This document shows positions 40,290 to 52,547 of a stretch of 64,000 nucleotides of DNA, one piece after another; positions within the stretch are counted from its first letter, which is position 1, and each line of letters starts with the position of its first letter. The position numbers and the translations under genes were made by a program. The notes beneath the pieces were generated by a model, which was given only the letters and a program-made list of their open reading frames with translations, was not told the DNA's origin and made no database searches. Source of the DNA: Corythucha ciliata (taxonomy: Eukaryota > Arthropoda > Insecta > Hemiptera > Tingidae); the NCBI GenBank assembly GCA_038030265.1, contig CM075941.1:2418001-2482000 (forward strand), in the 5' to 3' direction.

Positions 40290-42680
40290 ATCCGTTTCAG
40301 CAGCGAATGAGCATCATATCGCAGCTTCTTGTACACTTCAGCCGCGAATTTTCTCTATTTTAGCAGGGAATTAGCTCCTTATTACACCCATTTTAGTTAC
40401 CAATTTTATCATTTTTTCTTAATTTCTTATAGTCATGCGCATTACTGTTCTATCTCCATTTTAGCCGCGAGTAACCGCGTATCCTTAATTTTAGTCACGA
40501 ATTAGCGGATTTTCTTAAATTTATCCGTGAATTATTGTTTTTTTTTTTATTCATTTTATTTTAGCTGCAAATTATTCCCGAATTTCACCTGCGAATTACC
40601 GTTCTTAGTGAACTCTGAATTAGAAAATTTTCATAAAATCCGTGAATTAGCGTTTTTCTCCATTTTAGCTGTTCGTATTAGTGTTTTTTCTCTATTTTTC
40701 CCGTGACATAGCGCTTTTTATCTATTTTTGCCGTGATATAGCGCTTTTTCTATATTTTTGCCGTGATATAGCGGTTTTTCTCATTTTAGCCGCAAATTAT
40801 TTTCCCAATTTTAGCGGCGAATTATTTAATTTATTTATTTTAGCCGCGAAACACCGAATTCCTCAATCTTAGCAGTAAAATCATCCGTGAATTATAGCGT
40901 ATTTCTCCATTTTAGCACCAAATAAGCGTTTTTTGCCCTCATTAGCCACTTTTTAAAACATTCGTCTTCGTTTCAGTTGCGAGTGAGCGTTTTACATTAA
41001 TTTTAGGCGGGAAATAGCAGTTTGTCTCACTTTTAGTCGCGTGGAAAAGCGGGCTCTAAGGTTATGTCACATGTACCTATGCATGAATTGGCGGTTTCTC
41101 AATTTTAGCATCGCATTACCGCTTTTTTTTTTACGTTGGCCGCGCAAGCACCAGCACTATTTCTCAATTTTAGCCGAAAATTATTGGTTTACTGGCGCGT
41201 ACTTGCCCCAAGATTGACACATTAGAACGATTTCTCACTATTGTCCGCCTAGTATGGGCCTATATAGAATTAGAAACTTGGGGTTAATGTAAGTTTTTCT
41301 GTTTTGTCAGTGAAGTTGCCTTTCAGATATCGAGAATTGGTAAACTTTTCCTAATTTAAGTGATACTTGGACTTATCTATCAAGTAAATCGATGGAAATA
41401 ATTGGAGATTTTCCAAAATCTTTGCTGAAAATTAGCGATTTTTTACCTTTTCAGCACTGAGCCTAGCACTTTTTTTTTCTTTACTTTCAGCTGCAAAGAA
41501 GCGATTTTATTAATTGCAGCCGCGTTAATTATAGTGATGTTTCTCAATATTGACCACAAAATAGCGGCGCATGAACTATCATAATTTTTTTCACTTTTAT
41601 CCACGGATTAGCGCTTTTTCCTAGTTTTTGGCCCGAAATTGCCTTCATAGGCCATGGATTTATGTTTTCCTACATTTTACCCGCAAAAGTGTTCTAATAA
41701 ATTTTAGCCGTGTTGAATTAACGTATTTCTAAATTTAGGCGATTTTTTTCATATTTATCCGCGAATTAACTGTTTTTGTACAGGCATTTTATCCGCGTTT
41801 TTCCCAATTTCATTCGTGAATTAGCGATTTAATCGATTTTCTGCCGCGATTCATTTCATTTGTATCCTGGATCGTCCCAATTTTAGCTGCTAATTAGAGC
41901 TTTTTCAATTTTTCATTAGAATTAGCGATTTTTCTCAATTTTAGCAGTTTTTAATTACTCGATTTTCTCGATTAACGCTGTGGATTAAAGTTTTTCTCAA
42001 TCTTAGCTGCTAATTAGCCATTCTTTTGAATTTCAGTCGTGAATTAGCGTTTATTGTGGCTAATTACGAGTTGCAAATTAGTGGTTTTTCTCTTTTGTGT
42101 CAGCAATTTCAATCGCGAATTTGCCATTTTATTCTCAATTTCAGCCCCAAAAATTAGCTTTTTTCCCACAATTTTACCCACGGGTTTCCCTCTTTTAGAG
42201 CCTTGAATTATCGTTGTTTCTTGCTTTTTTGGCCTTTCTGCGCTTGCAAAAAGCGGGGCACATCTCAGTCTTACCAAAGAACCGAAAATTGGCGTTTTTT
42301 TTTTCTTAATTTAAGCCATAAAGTGGCATCATGGCTATTTTTTTAGCCGTGAAATATAGCTTTAAAGTATTCTAATAAAAAGCGCTTTTTAGAGGCTAGA
42401 AGTGTGGAAACGACAATTTTAGGCTTCTGACGGCAAGTTGCTACCTGAAAATGAGAAAACGCGATAATTCATTGCTTTAAGCGCAAACAATCGCTAATTT
42501 TCAGCTAAAAAAAAATAAAAGAGGCTAAAAACAGGAAACATACTAATTCATTGTAAAAATTCAGAAAAATCGCGAATTCGCGGTTAAATTGAGATAAATC
42601 ACGGCTAAAATGGTGAAAAATCGCTAATACGCCGCTAAAATGGAGAAAAAACGCTAATTCATCGATAAATTGGAAAGAAG
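40290..42680. repeat. Large block of AATTTTAGCCGCGAATTAG tiled repeat
   Basis: 2.4 kb of degenerate ~30-bp tiles. They run forward (TTTTCTCAATTTTAGC...) to about 42350 and appear inverted (GCTAAAATGGAGAAAAAACG) from about 42480. A local higher-identity triplet of a 39-41 bp unit lies near 40690-40790. It contains no gene. Confidence 0.7.
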
Positions 42681-42689
42681 ATCTGAAGT

Positions 42690-44940
42690 GAGGCGTATAA
42701 TCAATTCATGAAAGAATATCTGGAAAAAGGTCACATGCAGCTCGCTAAAACCAACGGAACTTACTTCATTCCCCACTTCGCAATTTTTCGGGACTCTTCA
42801 TCACCTCCTGTTCGCGTCGTTTTCGACGCCCCATGTCCCGACACTTCAGGATTTTCCTTGAACGATCGACTCCTAACGGGCCCGCCTAACGGGACATAAC
42901 GGAAATTCTCACATTGTTCCGCATTGAGAAATCGCAATCACAGCGGACATAAAGATGATGTATCGTCAAATTTTAGTACATCCAAAGGATCGACGTACCA
43001 GCACATAGTATGGAGAGAAAACGAAGGAATGCCGGTCCAAGAATACGAACTCTGCACGGTAACGTACGGCGTCAGTTCTTCGCCACTTCAAGCACAACGT
43101 TGTGTTGCTTCAGTTAGTAGCTGATCATGGAGCCGCCTTCCCACTCGCGGCACAGGCCATTCGCGAATCGCCTGTACGGACGACATTTGTGTATCTGTTT
43201 CAAACGATGACTCAGCGGTCCGGTTCAGAAACGAACTTACGCAGATTCTCCTGAACGGTGGATTCGAGCTTTGAAAGTGGGCTTCTAACTCGAAACGGGT
43301 AATCGACGAAATATACCTCCTGACCACAGAGCACCCGGCTTATCTATCACGCCCAACGACAAGAAAATGTTTCCGATTTTAGGTTTGTTTTGGGAACCCA
43401 ACGAAGACGTCTTCAGTTATAAAACGCTGAGTCCAGAGTTAGCCAAAACAAAACGAGCTGTCTTGTCACATGTTGCGTCCATCTTCGATCCCCTGGGTTG
43501 GATAAGTCCTGTAGTGTTTTGGGCTAAGTGTTTTCTCCAGGACCTTTGGGCTCAAAAAAATAGGTTGGGACGAATATCTTTCAAATAACGTGGCCTCAAG
43601 GTGGGCGGCGTTCGCGTCACAGATTCCGTCATTGGGGTTGATAAAGATACCTCGCTTATGTAAAAACCAACAAGCCAACTGTGCGATGCGAGTTCTCGTG
43701 GGTACGCCGCTGCGATTTACCCACGCTCTGCCGTCGCGAAAGATTCAAAAAATGTCGCTGTGACACTCATAAAGGCAAAAACGAAAGTTGCCCCCCTCAA
43801 AGTACAAACGATTCCTCGGTTGGAACTCAACGGAGCCCTCCTACTCTCGAAACTCTTAACGTCGCTTTCTGCTCTCCAACGTCAAATTGAGGTCAGAGAA
43901 GTTTATTTGTTCACCGACTCGCAAGTGGTTCTCTCTTGGCTCCAAACGCCTCCTCATAAACTCAAAACGTACGTTGCTAATCGGGTCGTAAACATACTGG
44001 ACGTCACGCAGGTTTCTCAATGGCATCATATTTCGTCATCGGAAAATGCCGCAGACTGCGCATCGCGTGGGGTTCTTCCATCGGATATGGTTTCAATGGA
44101 AATGTGGTGGCACGGTCCAAGGTTTTTGCGTTCCTGCGTTCCCCAATGAAGTCTTGGCCAATGAACTCTCCGACCATTCTGGACGTATCTGCTCTCCCGG
44201 AGGTGAAAGAGGTTTCGGTGTTAACGACATTGCCCAAATGCGACGAGTCTTCCGCTGACGAACGTATTCTGTTCCAGTTGAGCCAGAATTACTCATCCTT
44301 AAGCAAACTTCAAAGGGTTGTGGCTTGGAGCCAGCGATTCATTACCAATGCTCGCAATCCCTCTTCTGCTCGGCGCACCGGGTGCTTGACAGTCGACAAA
44401 CTTCGCACAGCTCTGTCACTCTGCGCAAAAACTGCCCAATGGGAAGACTTTTCGAGTGACATCACTGCATTAAAAAACGGTACAAGCGTATCTAAACGTT
44501 CTCCCCATTCTTGGACAGAGAAGGTTTGTTGAGAGTGGGCGGCAGGCGCCGATGCCTTTCAACGCGATGCACTCAATTCTACTACGTTTGAAGTCTCGTC
44601 TTGCTACCTTACTGTGTGATTACTATCACCTGCTTCTCTTACATGCCGGTTCTCAGACGACTCAGGCGCTGGTACAACGATCGTACGCCATCATTGGTTT
44701 GCGATCCCTCGTGCGTAAACGAATTCACATCCGTTCCACCTGCCATAAGTACCGCAGTCGACAACTCCATCCGATTATGGGAGATCTGCCCAAAGACAGA
44801 GTTTCTCCGGCTAGAGCATTTCTTACATACAGGCGTCGACATGGCAGGACCCCTGTTAATTAAAGAACACAATCGGCGAAACGCGAGAATCTCCAAGGCG
44901 TACATTTGTGTGTTCGTTTGTATGTGTGTGAAAGCCGCTC
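42690..44940 (+). pseudogene. BEL/Pao element fragment: RT, RNase H, integrase start
   Basis: Plus-strand pol pieces in changing frames. TYFIPHFAIFRDSSSPPVRV and GFSLNDRLLTGPPN (RT start) are followed by RAVLSHVASIFDPLGWISPV, the BEL-specific motif. KVAPLKVQTIPRLELNGALL and FTDSQVVLSWLQTPPHKLKT (RNase H) follow, with SQWHHISSSENAADCASRGV. Then come the integrase zinc region near 44550-44700 and KAYICVFVCMCVKAAH near 44935. There it stops at the junction with an oppositely oriented BEL copy. Both ends are truncated and no LTRs are seen. Confidence 0.8.
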
Positions 44941-44941
44941 A

Positions 44942-46354
44942 CTACAGATTTGTCCTCTGCTGCGTAGTGATGAAGTCGGGACCCCTCCACCACAGGGTAA
45001 ATTTTGATAGTGTCGACGGATCAAGTCCACGACTAGCGCAGTCCGCAGGGTTCAAGGACGAAGGAATGTGCTTCCACCATTCTACCTTTGTTATTTCTTG
45101 AATGAGGTTCACTCGATTGGCGACGAATGTCTGCCAGCGACTTGGCTCTGCTTGAAGCCAGTGCAGAACAAGTGTAGAATCCGACCAGCAGTGTATAGAA
45201 TCGAAATTTATTGAATTTTTGTAGGTTTCGATAGCGAAAGTGAGTAATTTCGACGCCAATGTGCAGGCAAGAAGCTCAAGGCGAGGCAGACTTACACGCT
45301 TTTTGGTAGGTGAAACTCGAGTTTTTGCGGCGACCAGATACGAATTGGTCCCGCCACGATCGGTCACAACGATATATATAGCGCCGGCGTAAGCTTCCTG
45401 TGACGCGTCGGCGAAGCAATGCAAAGAGTACCTGCGCAATGAATTCGAGTAGCAATAAAATCGAGGGATACTAAGGTTTGACAAACTTAGGAATTCATTT
45501 TTAATCGATACCCAACGATTGAAAAGTGTTGATGGCAGGTGATCGTCCCAATCTAAATTTTGCTGCCAGAGTTCTTTTAGGAATATCTTGGCCTGTAGAA
45601 TACAGGGCGCCAACAATCCCAACGGATCGAAAATTGTTGCTAGTGTTGAAAGCACGCCTCGTTTTGTAGGGGGACTGTCGCTTTCTGAGGTTTTATAACT
45701 GAAACAGTCCGACCGTGGATTCCAAAACATGCCGAGGACCTTCAAAAACGTATCTACGTCAAAAGTAACGTCGGACTGGAGCGCTTGAACTTCAGCGTCC
45801 ATGCCATCTAGAACGAGAGGATGATTACTACACCATTTTCTCATTTCAAACCCACCTAATGCAAGCAGCTCCTTCAATTGCTGCATGAGGTTGCGAGCTG
45901 AATCAACATCTTGACATGAAATCAAGAGGTCGTCGACGTACAAGTTGCTCAAGAGAGCGTTCGAGGCTAATGGAAAATGCTCTCCGTTGTCGTTAACAAG
46001 TTGTTGCAGGGTTCTAATCGCCAAATATTGCGAACAGGTGATTCCGAATACCAGTGACGTCATTTGGTAGGTTCCGAGGGGCTCGTCGGCCGAAAAACGC
46101 CATAAGACTTGTTGAAATACCTGGTCATCGGGTTGAACTCGAACCTGACAAAACATTTTTCTGATGTCACCAGTTAACACACTGGGTTCAAGACGAAAGA
46201 GAAGGAGAATCTCAACGATTTCCTTTTGTAATTTGGGACCAGAGTACAAGGTATCGTTTAGGGAACGGCCATTTTCCGTTCTACTGGCCGCGTCAAAAAC
46301 GACCCGAAGCTTTGTAGTAGTGCTGTCCTCCTTGGTAACCCCGTGGTGAGGCAA
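44942..46354 (-). pseudogene. BEL/Pao RT-RNase H, 470 codons open, truncated element
   Basis: An uninterrupted minus-strand frame that starts in RT (TKLRVVFDAASRTENGRSLN). It runs through SNLYVDDLLISCQDVDSARN, where YVDD is the catalytic motif, RGVLSTLATIFDPLGLLAPC and RVSLPRLELLACTLASKLLT. It ends HIPSSLNPADCASRGLDPST then WWRGPDFI. Integrase and 3' LTR are absent because the element stops at 44941, where the converging BEL fragment begins. The intact frame suggests this copy is younger than its partner. Confidence 0.85.
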
Positions 46355-46417
46355 GAAATATCCCGGGGTGGAGAAACTGTCCTCTTCTGATATTTTTTTC
46401 AGATGACCCTCTTCGAC

Positions 46418-47257
46418 TTATGCCTTTATGGCTTGGTGGTAATCGGTCTTCAGCTTAGGTTCCTTTTCTAAGCGTTTTTCTAGCGACAAGAAACGATTTT
46501 TGGCGTTATTTTTGGAGGCACCTAGTATAGGCTCACCTGGCTTGAAAATGAGGGGTACGGAGTACCGGCCGTCGTCTAAGCGCCGAGTTTCTTTGGAAAA
46601 GAGGTTTTCGCAGTAGGTGTCTTCTGGTCGTATAAATTTAGATTCTGGGACCTGGTCGAGTTGCCACAGGGATTCGGCGACTTCGTCCAAAGTGACGTGA
46701 AGAGCCTGAAGTTCGACATTCGAGGCAGAATTCGGGCTGGAATCAGCAAGCGAGAAAAAAGAGTTGGACTGTGCCGGCTCGATGAGTGCCCATCCGAAAA
46801 CTGTTTCCATTGCCATAGGAGTGCCGGGTGGACCGTATCTACGACCGTCGAGAAGGATTTGGGGAAAGTAATCGGCCCCAATTAAAAGGGAAACGGCACG
46901 AGGTTCGGCGAATGATGGATCTCGCAGGGGTATGTCCCTTATATGTGACCACATTTTTGTCGTTGGAGTGGTCGAAGAAAGAGGTCCGGAGATTCGTTCA
47001 ATACAGTGACATTGGCATACCAAAGAAGGTTTGTCGACGCCAGGAGGCGAAAGAAATAATTTAGTCGAATCCAAGGTAGTAGTGACTTCTTTGTTCGAAA
47101 TGCCTTTAATGCACATTGTGGTGGGTGAGCGAGGGAGACCGAGTTCATTCGCAAACGAATCCAGGACGAAATATGCTTGGCTGCCGCTGTCGAGTAGGGC
47201 ACGAATTTGGTGTTTTTTCCCACGGTAATGGACCGTCACCAGAACGGTTGACAACAA
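46418..47257 (-). pseudogene. BEL/Pao aspartic protease region
   Basis: About 279 codons with ALLDSGSQAYFVLDSFANEL, the D-S-G protease active site typical of BEL elements. It continues to LLIGADYFPQILLDGRRYGP and FGWALIEPAQSNSF. The start is uncertain because the polyprotein shifts frame near 47330. A stop at 46418 separates it from RT. Confidence 0.8.
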
Positions 47258-47334
47258 AACAACGGATGTTGTGGACGCGACGAAAACAGTGAAGAAACGT
47301 TGGATGATTCTGAAGGTATGGCTACGTTCGAGCT

Positions 47335-48178
47335 AGACGGTTCGGCTTATGGGGTCACTGGCTGTTTGAAAATGAAGTAGGGAATGATGCCGCGCGCCAC
47401 ACGATCGACAGAGGAACTGGCTGGAACATTCGTTCAACCTATGAGTTCTGCCGAGACAATTAAGGCACAAATTACTCTTTTTTACAAGGGTGAACCGGTC
47501 TCGAGGCCTCATTTTTAGGAATTCGCTGCACTGACGAAGACTATGGGAATTAATTGCAAATTAGACGACCCTTGTCTTAGGACTTTTCAAGGGATTACTC
47601 CCCCATCACCTCACCACCATAGTCACCCTGCAGTGAATTCGAGGGAGTGGGGAGGCTGAAAATAAAGAATTAAACTTTATTGAAGCTAAATACTTACCAT
47701 TTTTTACTTGTTTTGAGTTCCCGATAGATTCGTCGAAGTTTTTTGGATCAGAACAGGGGAGTTCAATTCGAGGAAGCTTGTGATGCGACGAAGTCTCCAT
47801 GAGGGACAAGCGAGACGAGCTGCGATGACTCGGGGCGAGGGCGTTCGTTGGAACTTCCTGTAACTGCAAAGCCGCTTGTCTGAGCGGACTGAAACCGTGA
47901 CTCGAGCTCAAGCTCTGACTCACAAGTCAAGGAAAGCGACGTAAATCTGTCGAGAAGTTGATAGACGGCGTCGTCTGACGCGCCTGCGGGGCCTCGCATC
48001 AGGGTCTGACGCAAGTATTTCGAATACCTGAGCTTCCAGGTTTCGGCTTCAGCTCCAAAACGTTGCTGACTTCGAGATAATCTTCTATGGACAGAGAATC
48101 CTTCCCTGCGATCGGCTCCAGCCGACTACAACGAAACTTTAGTTGGGCAAGGATGTTTCGGGCCCGAGCGACGTCCAT
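47335..48178 (-). pseudogene. BEL/Pao Gag with zinc knuckles, frameshifted
   Basis: ATG at 48178 opens MDVARARNILAQLKFRCSRL and SLSIEDYLEVSNVLE. A frameshift near 48060 leads to AETWKLRYSKYLRQTL and DDAVYQLLDRFTSLSL, another to KLPRIELPCSDPKNFDES. The C-terminal knuckle block near 47360-47480 reads CLNCLGRTHRLNEC and CRSCGARHHSLLHF, the pattern of BEL Gag. Confidence 0.75.
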
Positions 48179-48240
48179 TTTCGAAAGAAAATATTGATCT
48201 AGGGGAGCAAAAAGCGAGATATCCGGCCCGGAGGACCAAA

Positions 48241-48724
48241 TGTTCTGGGCAGACTGAGTGGGATGCAGTGGACGAGGTCGACTGGTGGTGTGACAGGAAT
48301 ACGGACGAGGTCGACTGGTGGTATGACAGAAGGTCTGGGGGGATCAGGAGGACCAGGAGCGGAGCTCCAAACAACGTTCAAGGTTCAAGCCTACATGGGA
48401 ACACAAAAACTCGAAAAAAAAGAAAAAAAAGAGAAGAATGAAATTCGCCAGCCACTTACCAACGGTTATGAGACAAATCTCACCACGTGTCTACTGAGTG
48501 GACGACGGCACTTATTGGCAGCGACGGTCTACGGTGATTTTTGCGGAACACAAGTTTACAAAACAAAATTCGCGAACAGTACAACAAAAAAACGGCGCGA
48601 CAGACAAAATGAATATTCCGGAAAAAGACAAAAATTGAAAAAAGGAAAAACGTGGGCCCACTCGCGCGATTCCGTTAAGAGAGAGAGTTTGTGTCTTGTA
48701 TTTTTTTTTATTCGCGGTGCGACA
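48241..48724 (-). repeat. Probable 5' LTR of the minus-strand BEL element
   Basis: 484 bp bounded by TGT...ACA (plus-strand ends TGTTCTGGG and GGTGCGACA). It is followed on the minus strand by a likely primer site TGGTCCTCCGGGCCGGAT, complementary to a tRNA-Tyr-like 3' end (recalled, unverified). The Gag ATG follows 62 bp downstream. It contains a 33-bp tandem pair at about 48270-48335. There is no second LTR to compare. Confidence 0.6.
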
Positions 48725-49370
48725 TGAGCTCTTCAGTATTACCAACAAAAAAAAATGAAATAAACATACAAATTTTGGACAGGAAGGGAGTTCGGTGGGG
48801 GAAAAGGGACGAATCTTGAACAGTACCTAAGAGCAGTAGAAAAAAGTCAATTGTTCAGAGTTTTTTGTAAGACCTCGGTTGTGAAAAACATTGAATCGTA
48901 ACGCCACCCCCGCTCGTGAACTCGCTAATTAAACAGAACTCAATCGCGCCCTTAAAATTAACGCGACGGAAAAGCCGGAAACAACGACTACGCCGGACCT
49001 TACCGTCATCTCATCAACGGTGAGTTCAGTGTTTTTATTGGCGAGCCTTTCCCCAAATTCGGAAGGCTAAAGTGGACGACAAGTGTGCGAGAGAGACGGA
49101 ATATAGCCGTAGCGATTCTACCTCTCACGGCCGCAAAAATTCGCCGATTTTGTTTTTGTAAATTGATTCCTACTCATTGATGCCAACAATTTTAAGGAAC
49201 TTGGGTCGCTGATTTTTAAAATGAGTTCCGGAGTTATGATTTTTTGTGTGTTTAAAAAAGTAACCAATGCTTGCTTCAAAAAATCCGCAATTTCTCGGCT
49301 TATATCGCACCAAATCCAAAACGTGATGCCATTTTCAGAAACTACGGAACATTTCCTTTAGGATAGAGGC
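48725..49370. other. No gene seen
   Basis: Flank of the BEL LTR. Mixed composition, no supported feature. Confidence 0.4.
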
Positions 49371-49651
49371 CATTTTATTGCTTGAAACAATCGTCAACAC
49401 CCAGAGATCTGGCATTTTTTCCGTAATTGTACGTGGCCTCCAAAATTTGTCCGTTTTACGAAAAATCGCTGTACCCAAACAGCTTTCTCAACAGATTTTC
49501 GATGTATCACAATAACTTTCCCGTCTTCTAAGCTTCCTTTTGGCGTGTTCACATTTCATGTTACCACTGACGTTTCTCACGAAAACCACGTAATTTATGG
49601 AAAAAATGCCAGATTTCTAGGTGTTGACGATTATTTCAAGCAATGAAATGG
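49371..49651. repeat. Fold-back repeat with ~67-bp arms
   Basis: Arms 49371-49437 and 49586-49651 are inverted copies with a few mismatches (CAATCGTCAACACC / GGTGTTGACGATTA; GGCATTTTTTCCGTAATT mirrored by AATTTATGGAAAAAATGCC). The loop is about 148 bp. The right arm overlaps the last codons of the two-exon gene below. Confidence 0.8.
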
Positions 49652-49991
49652 CGTTTGGTGCTTTGATGGGGTGGATTCTTTGTCCTTGTGCGTCCTGTTG
49701 CTGATTCTTCGTCAGGAATCGAATAATTCTCCAAACATTCAGGAGACTTTTGGCCAGAATGAACCACTTCCATTGACAAGTCGTTTGAAGCATCCAAAAG
49801 TCCCAACTGTATCTCAGTAGATACCCTTCAAACAGTATATAGAGCAAAATTAGTAAGAGTATAAAGTAAAATTAGACTGTTAGTTCCATAATATAAACTT
49901 ACCTTGGGTGTTTTCGTTTTGGTCCTAGTTTTTCCCTTTTAGTACTCAAGAACAAATTATTTTTCCCCTTATTTGTCTTCCTTGGGGCCAT
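49636..49991 (-). CDS. Two-exon basic peptide of unknown function, 92 residues
   Basis: Exon 1 (49903-49991) starts MAPRKTNKGKNNLFLSTKRE and ends with a GTAAGT donor. A 77-nt intron leads in phase to exon 2 (49636-49825), which contains IQLGLLDASNDLSMEVVHSG and TGRTRTKNPPHQSTKRHF, stopping at 49636-49638. It is rich in Lys/Arg at the N-terminus, likely nuclear, and otherwise disordered. I recognise no family. Intron size and splice sites match the host pattern. Its end lies in the right arm of a fold-back, so it may be a transposon gene or a host gene whose 3' end was replaced. Confidence 0.4.
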
Positions 49992-50989
49992 GTTTTATAT
50001 ACTAATAAGTAATATCAACTCACAAATTCCTATAGTTCCTATAGGATTCGATTACTGTAATGTGCTCTTAATCGCGCCAATTGCCGTGTCACGGTTTCTC
50101 CAGCTGAAACGTGTGGAATAAAAGAGAACACTCTCCCCTCGAAGTTTTTAGCCTGCTAGAGGTCTTTGTTTGTCGTAAGTCAAAAAATGACAGGTATGTC
50201 TAGTCAGCAACTTTTGAGGTAGAGCTTCTGTACTCCCCGACACAGCTCGCACACTGACTAATTTTTTTTAAACGTGTGCTTTTTTTTTTTAATTTTTGTA
50301 CCTACTCTTGAATGAGCATTCGAAATTAGGAATGTAAGACCCCCGTTCACAAGCTCTGTGTTATGCGTCTGTGGAGTTCATGAAACGTATCAAAATGCTT
50401 CATTTTTTGAGGGAATATTTTTATTCGACCTAGAGATGAACAAAATATAATCACAGGGGTTCAATCACCAATAATTTTATTAGTTTTATATCGAACGAAT
50501 GCTGAGATCATAAACCATTTTTGATTTCAATTGACGACAAACATTGTTATGGGCCTTACTAAGGTATGTAACCATGTTAAATGTAATAATATTATTAATA
50601 AATTTAGGTAAAAATATTCCAGTACGGCACTCTGGAAAGGAAATTATCCCAGAAGGGTGAGGGGTTGCTTGAAATGTGCCTACAGACTGCAGAAAAAACA
50701 AAGTTAAATATTACAAATTTTACAGACCAAATCACTTTTTTAAGAAGTCTCCATTCCATTTCCCCGTCCCAGTCATTGGCTGATTTTAAGTCTCCAAAAA
50801 ATGGTAAAGTGTTTTATGCCAAACGTTTATGACTAGAAAGTGCTGACCCTCGGGCTGGATAAATATAATGAGCCCATCAGAGAGCCTGAACCTGACGCGT
50901 GACACGATTGGAAGTGCTATTGTTTCTTAATAAAAACAATTCAGTGAGTATGTTAGGTACGTAATTCTCTCTCTGCATTTTCCGACAAT
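49992..50989. other. Mostly non-coding; palindromic-family half copy and one exon-like frame
   Basis: 50338-50420 matches one arm of the 17791-17918 palindrome (CAAAATGCTTCATTTTTTGA). On the minus strand 50487-50690 follows a good acceptor (TTTTTCTGCAG) and reads VGTFQATPHPSGIISFPECR and ends with a stop near AATAAAATT. It could be a last exon, but I cannot place it. Confidence 0.35.
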
Positions 50990-51099
50990 TTTATTTGTTG
51001 TTTGCTAGGCACCAACACAATTTACTCTGATTCATAAAATTTTGAAGAGATATAACAAAAATCCCTTGGGCAACTGAACGCTTGTGTTCAGAGAACAAG

Positions 51100-51319
51100 G
51101 ATTTCAGTTTCAACCGATAAAAAACGGACGAAGAATAATTTAATTTGGGTACTCGGGAATCTAAACAACCCAAAAATTTTACACCAAAAAATCAACACAC
51201 ACAACAGAAAATTTCTAGAAATGGTAGAAATTAGAAAACACAACACGATGAACTACAAAAGAGACTTAGACAACTTATCCAAGATTTACACACCAATCAT
51301 CACCTCAGATACACCTTAA
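51100..51319 (+). pseudogene. Penelope-like element remnant, C-terminal end of GIY-YIG endonuclease
   Basis: The plus frame ending at TAA 51317 reads NNPKILHQKINTHNRKFLEM, then VEIRKHNTMNYKRD and NLSKIYTPII. This order fits the conserved C-terminal block of Penelope-like GIY-YIG endonucleases (N..R.FLE...I.KH...MN...L..IY). Upstream sequence is too decayed to read. The assignment is inference from the family pattern. Confidence 0.5.
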
Positions 51320-51388
51320 AAACCTTCAAAATTAAATATATATATATAAAACCACATGCCATTACAAACAAAAGCCAAAAAAAGAAGC

Positions 51389-51425
51389 CTGAGGACGTCG
51401 AGGATCCCTCGACGAAACGTCGCTG
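51389..51425 (+). other. Hammerhead-core-like hairpin downstream of the Penelope-like remnant
   Basis: CTGAGGA is followed by an 8-bp stem (CGTCGAGG / CCTCGACG, 3-base loop) and GAAAC, resembling the hammerhead CUGANGA-stem II-GAAAC core known from Penelope-like elements. The stem III partner and cleavage triplet are not convincing, so a chance or decayed hairpin remains possible. Confidence 0.3.
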
Positions 51426-51429
51426 ACAA

Positions 51430-52547
51430 CGAAAACGCCGGCAGGATCGGTCAAAAAAATTAAGACACCATTAATACTAAAATACTAAACTATGTACTTC
51501 TATTTTTATACATGACAGGGAATACTTTTAAACTTCAGTTTTGTTGTCCAACCTATCTAAGAAAAATGCTCGTGGGCGTGATTGTCGCGGGCAGCAGGGA
51601 AGCCCTTCCTTGCTCCCTCATGAAGCTTACTGGTCGTTTCTCGCTGATACACATAGTAAACTCGCCCGTCACTGCGTCGATTGCTGTCTGTACTGAATAC
51701 ATGGGGCTTCACGTGGTACGTTACAATTAACTGGGCCTTAAAACGGTACCTAAGGTCCAAGGAACGACTCCGCCAAATTATATCGCTTTTAAAAAAATTG
51801 CCAGGCACTGATTATGGCTTTTCATTCATTTTTTGCTTGATCTACAAAGAAATTCCGAGGGAGAAACCATGGGAGGGGAAGCTTCATATGTGAAGCTTGG
51901 TCCCTCATTATTTTTTTTACTCCCGTGACGTCAATTTTGACAAAAATTTCCTTAGTTACGAGCATACCTCTGTAAGTCTATTTACCTTGACCAAATATGG
52001 CGCTGAAATCCGTGTTGCAGTACCTGTGTTTTAAAGGTTCTCTATCGACACTTGAACAAGATTGAATCGAATCTGGACGAGCCATTGAACGAAGCGGCCA
52101 GGTAGTGCCTATATGCCTCACAAGGCACAAGGGCGTAAGGAGTTCTTTGTGTGACTCATTCTTTGTATCATCTTTAGATGAGAAGAGTATTAAAATGACA
52201 AGATTTAGTCCAGTCAAATGGGGAATTGGCCGGGACAAACGCATAGAAGTAGTTTTGTCAACGGATCTTATGTTTCTTGGGATGCTGAATCCGAATCTGA
52301 ACTTTGCCAGCAAAAAATCGGTCGGCTGCACGTCGAAAATCGCAAAAAAAACTGGAAATTGTCTTACTTTGTATACTCAATCGGTTGTATCTCTGGAACT
52401 AAGTACTTTTCGATGATTGCGCTCCTTTGCATTTTTGAAATAGACTAAGTTTACGACTGTTTAAGCCCAATTTTGTATCTCCGTACGACTAATGGTTCCT
52501 GAGATATGGCCCGTCAAAATTGACTATTTTCTGCCGCTGACGGAAAA
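51430..52547. other. No gene supported
   Basis: Several 60-100 codon frames overlap on both strands without family resemblance or codon pattern. Confidence 0.35.

Noticed and set aside
44942..46354. Functional host gene with 470 open codons
   Set aside because: The motifs are those of BEL/Pao RT and RNase H, adjoining protease, Gag and an LTR of the same element.
51500..52450. Cluster of 60-117 codon frames on both strands
   Set aside because: They overlap each other, have no recognisable domains and no coherent splice structure.
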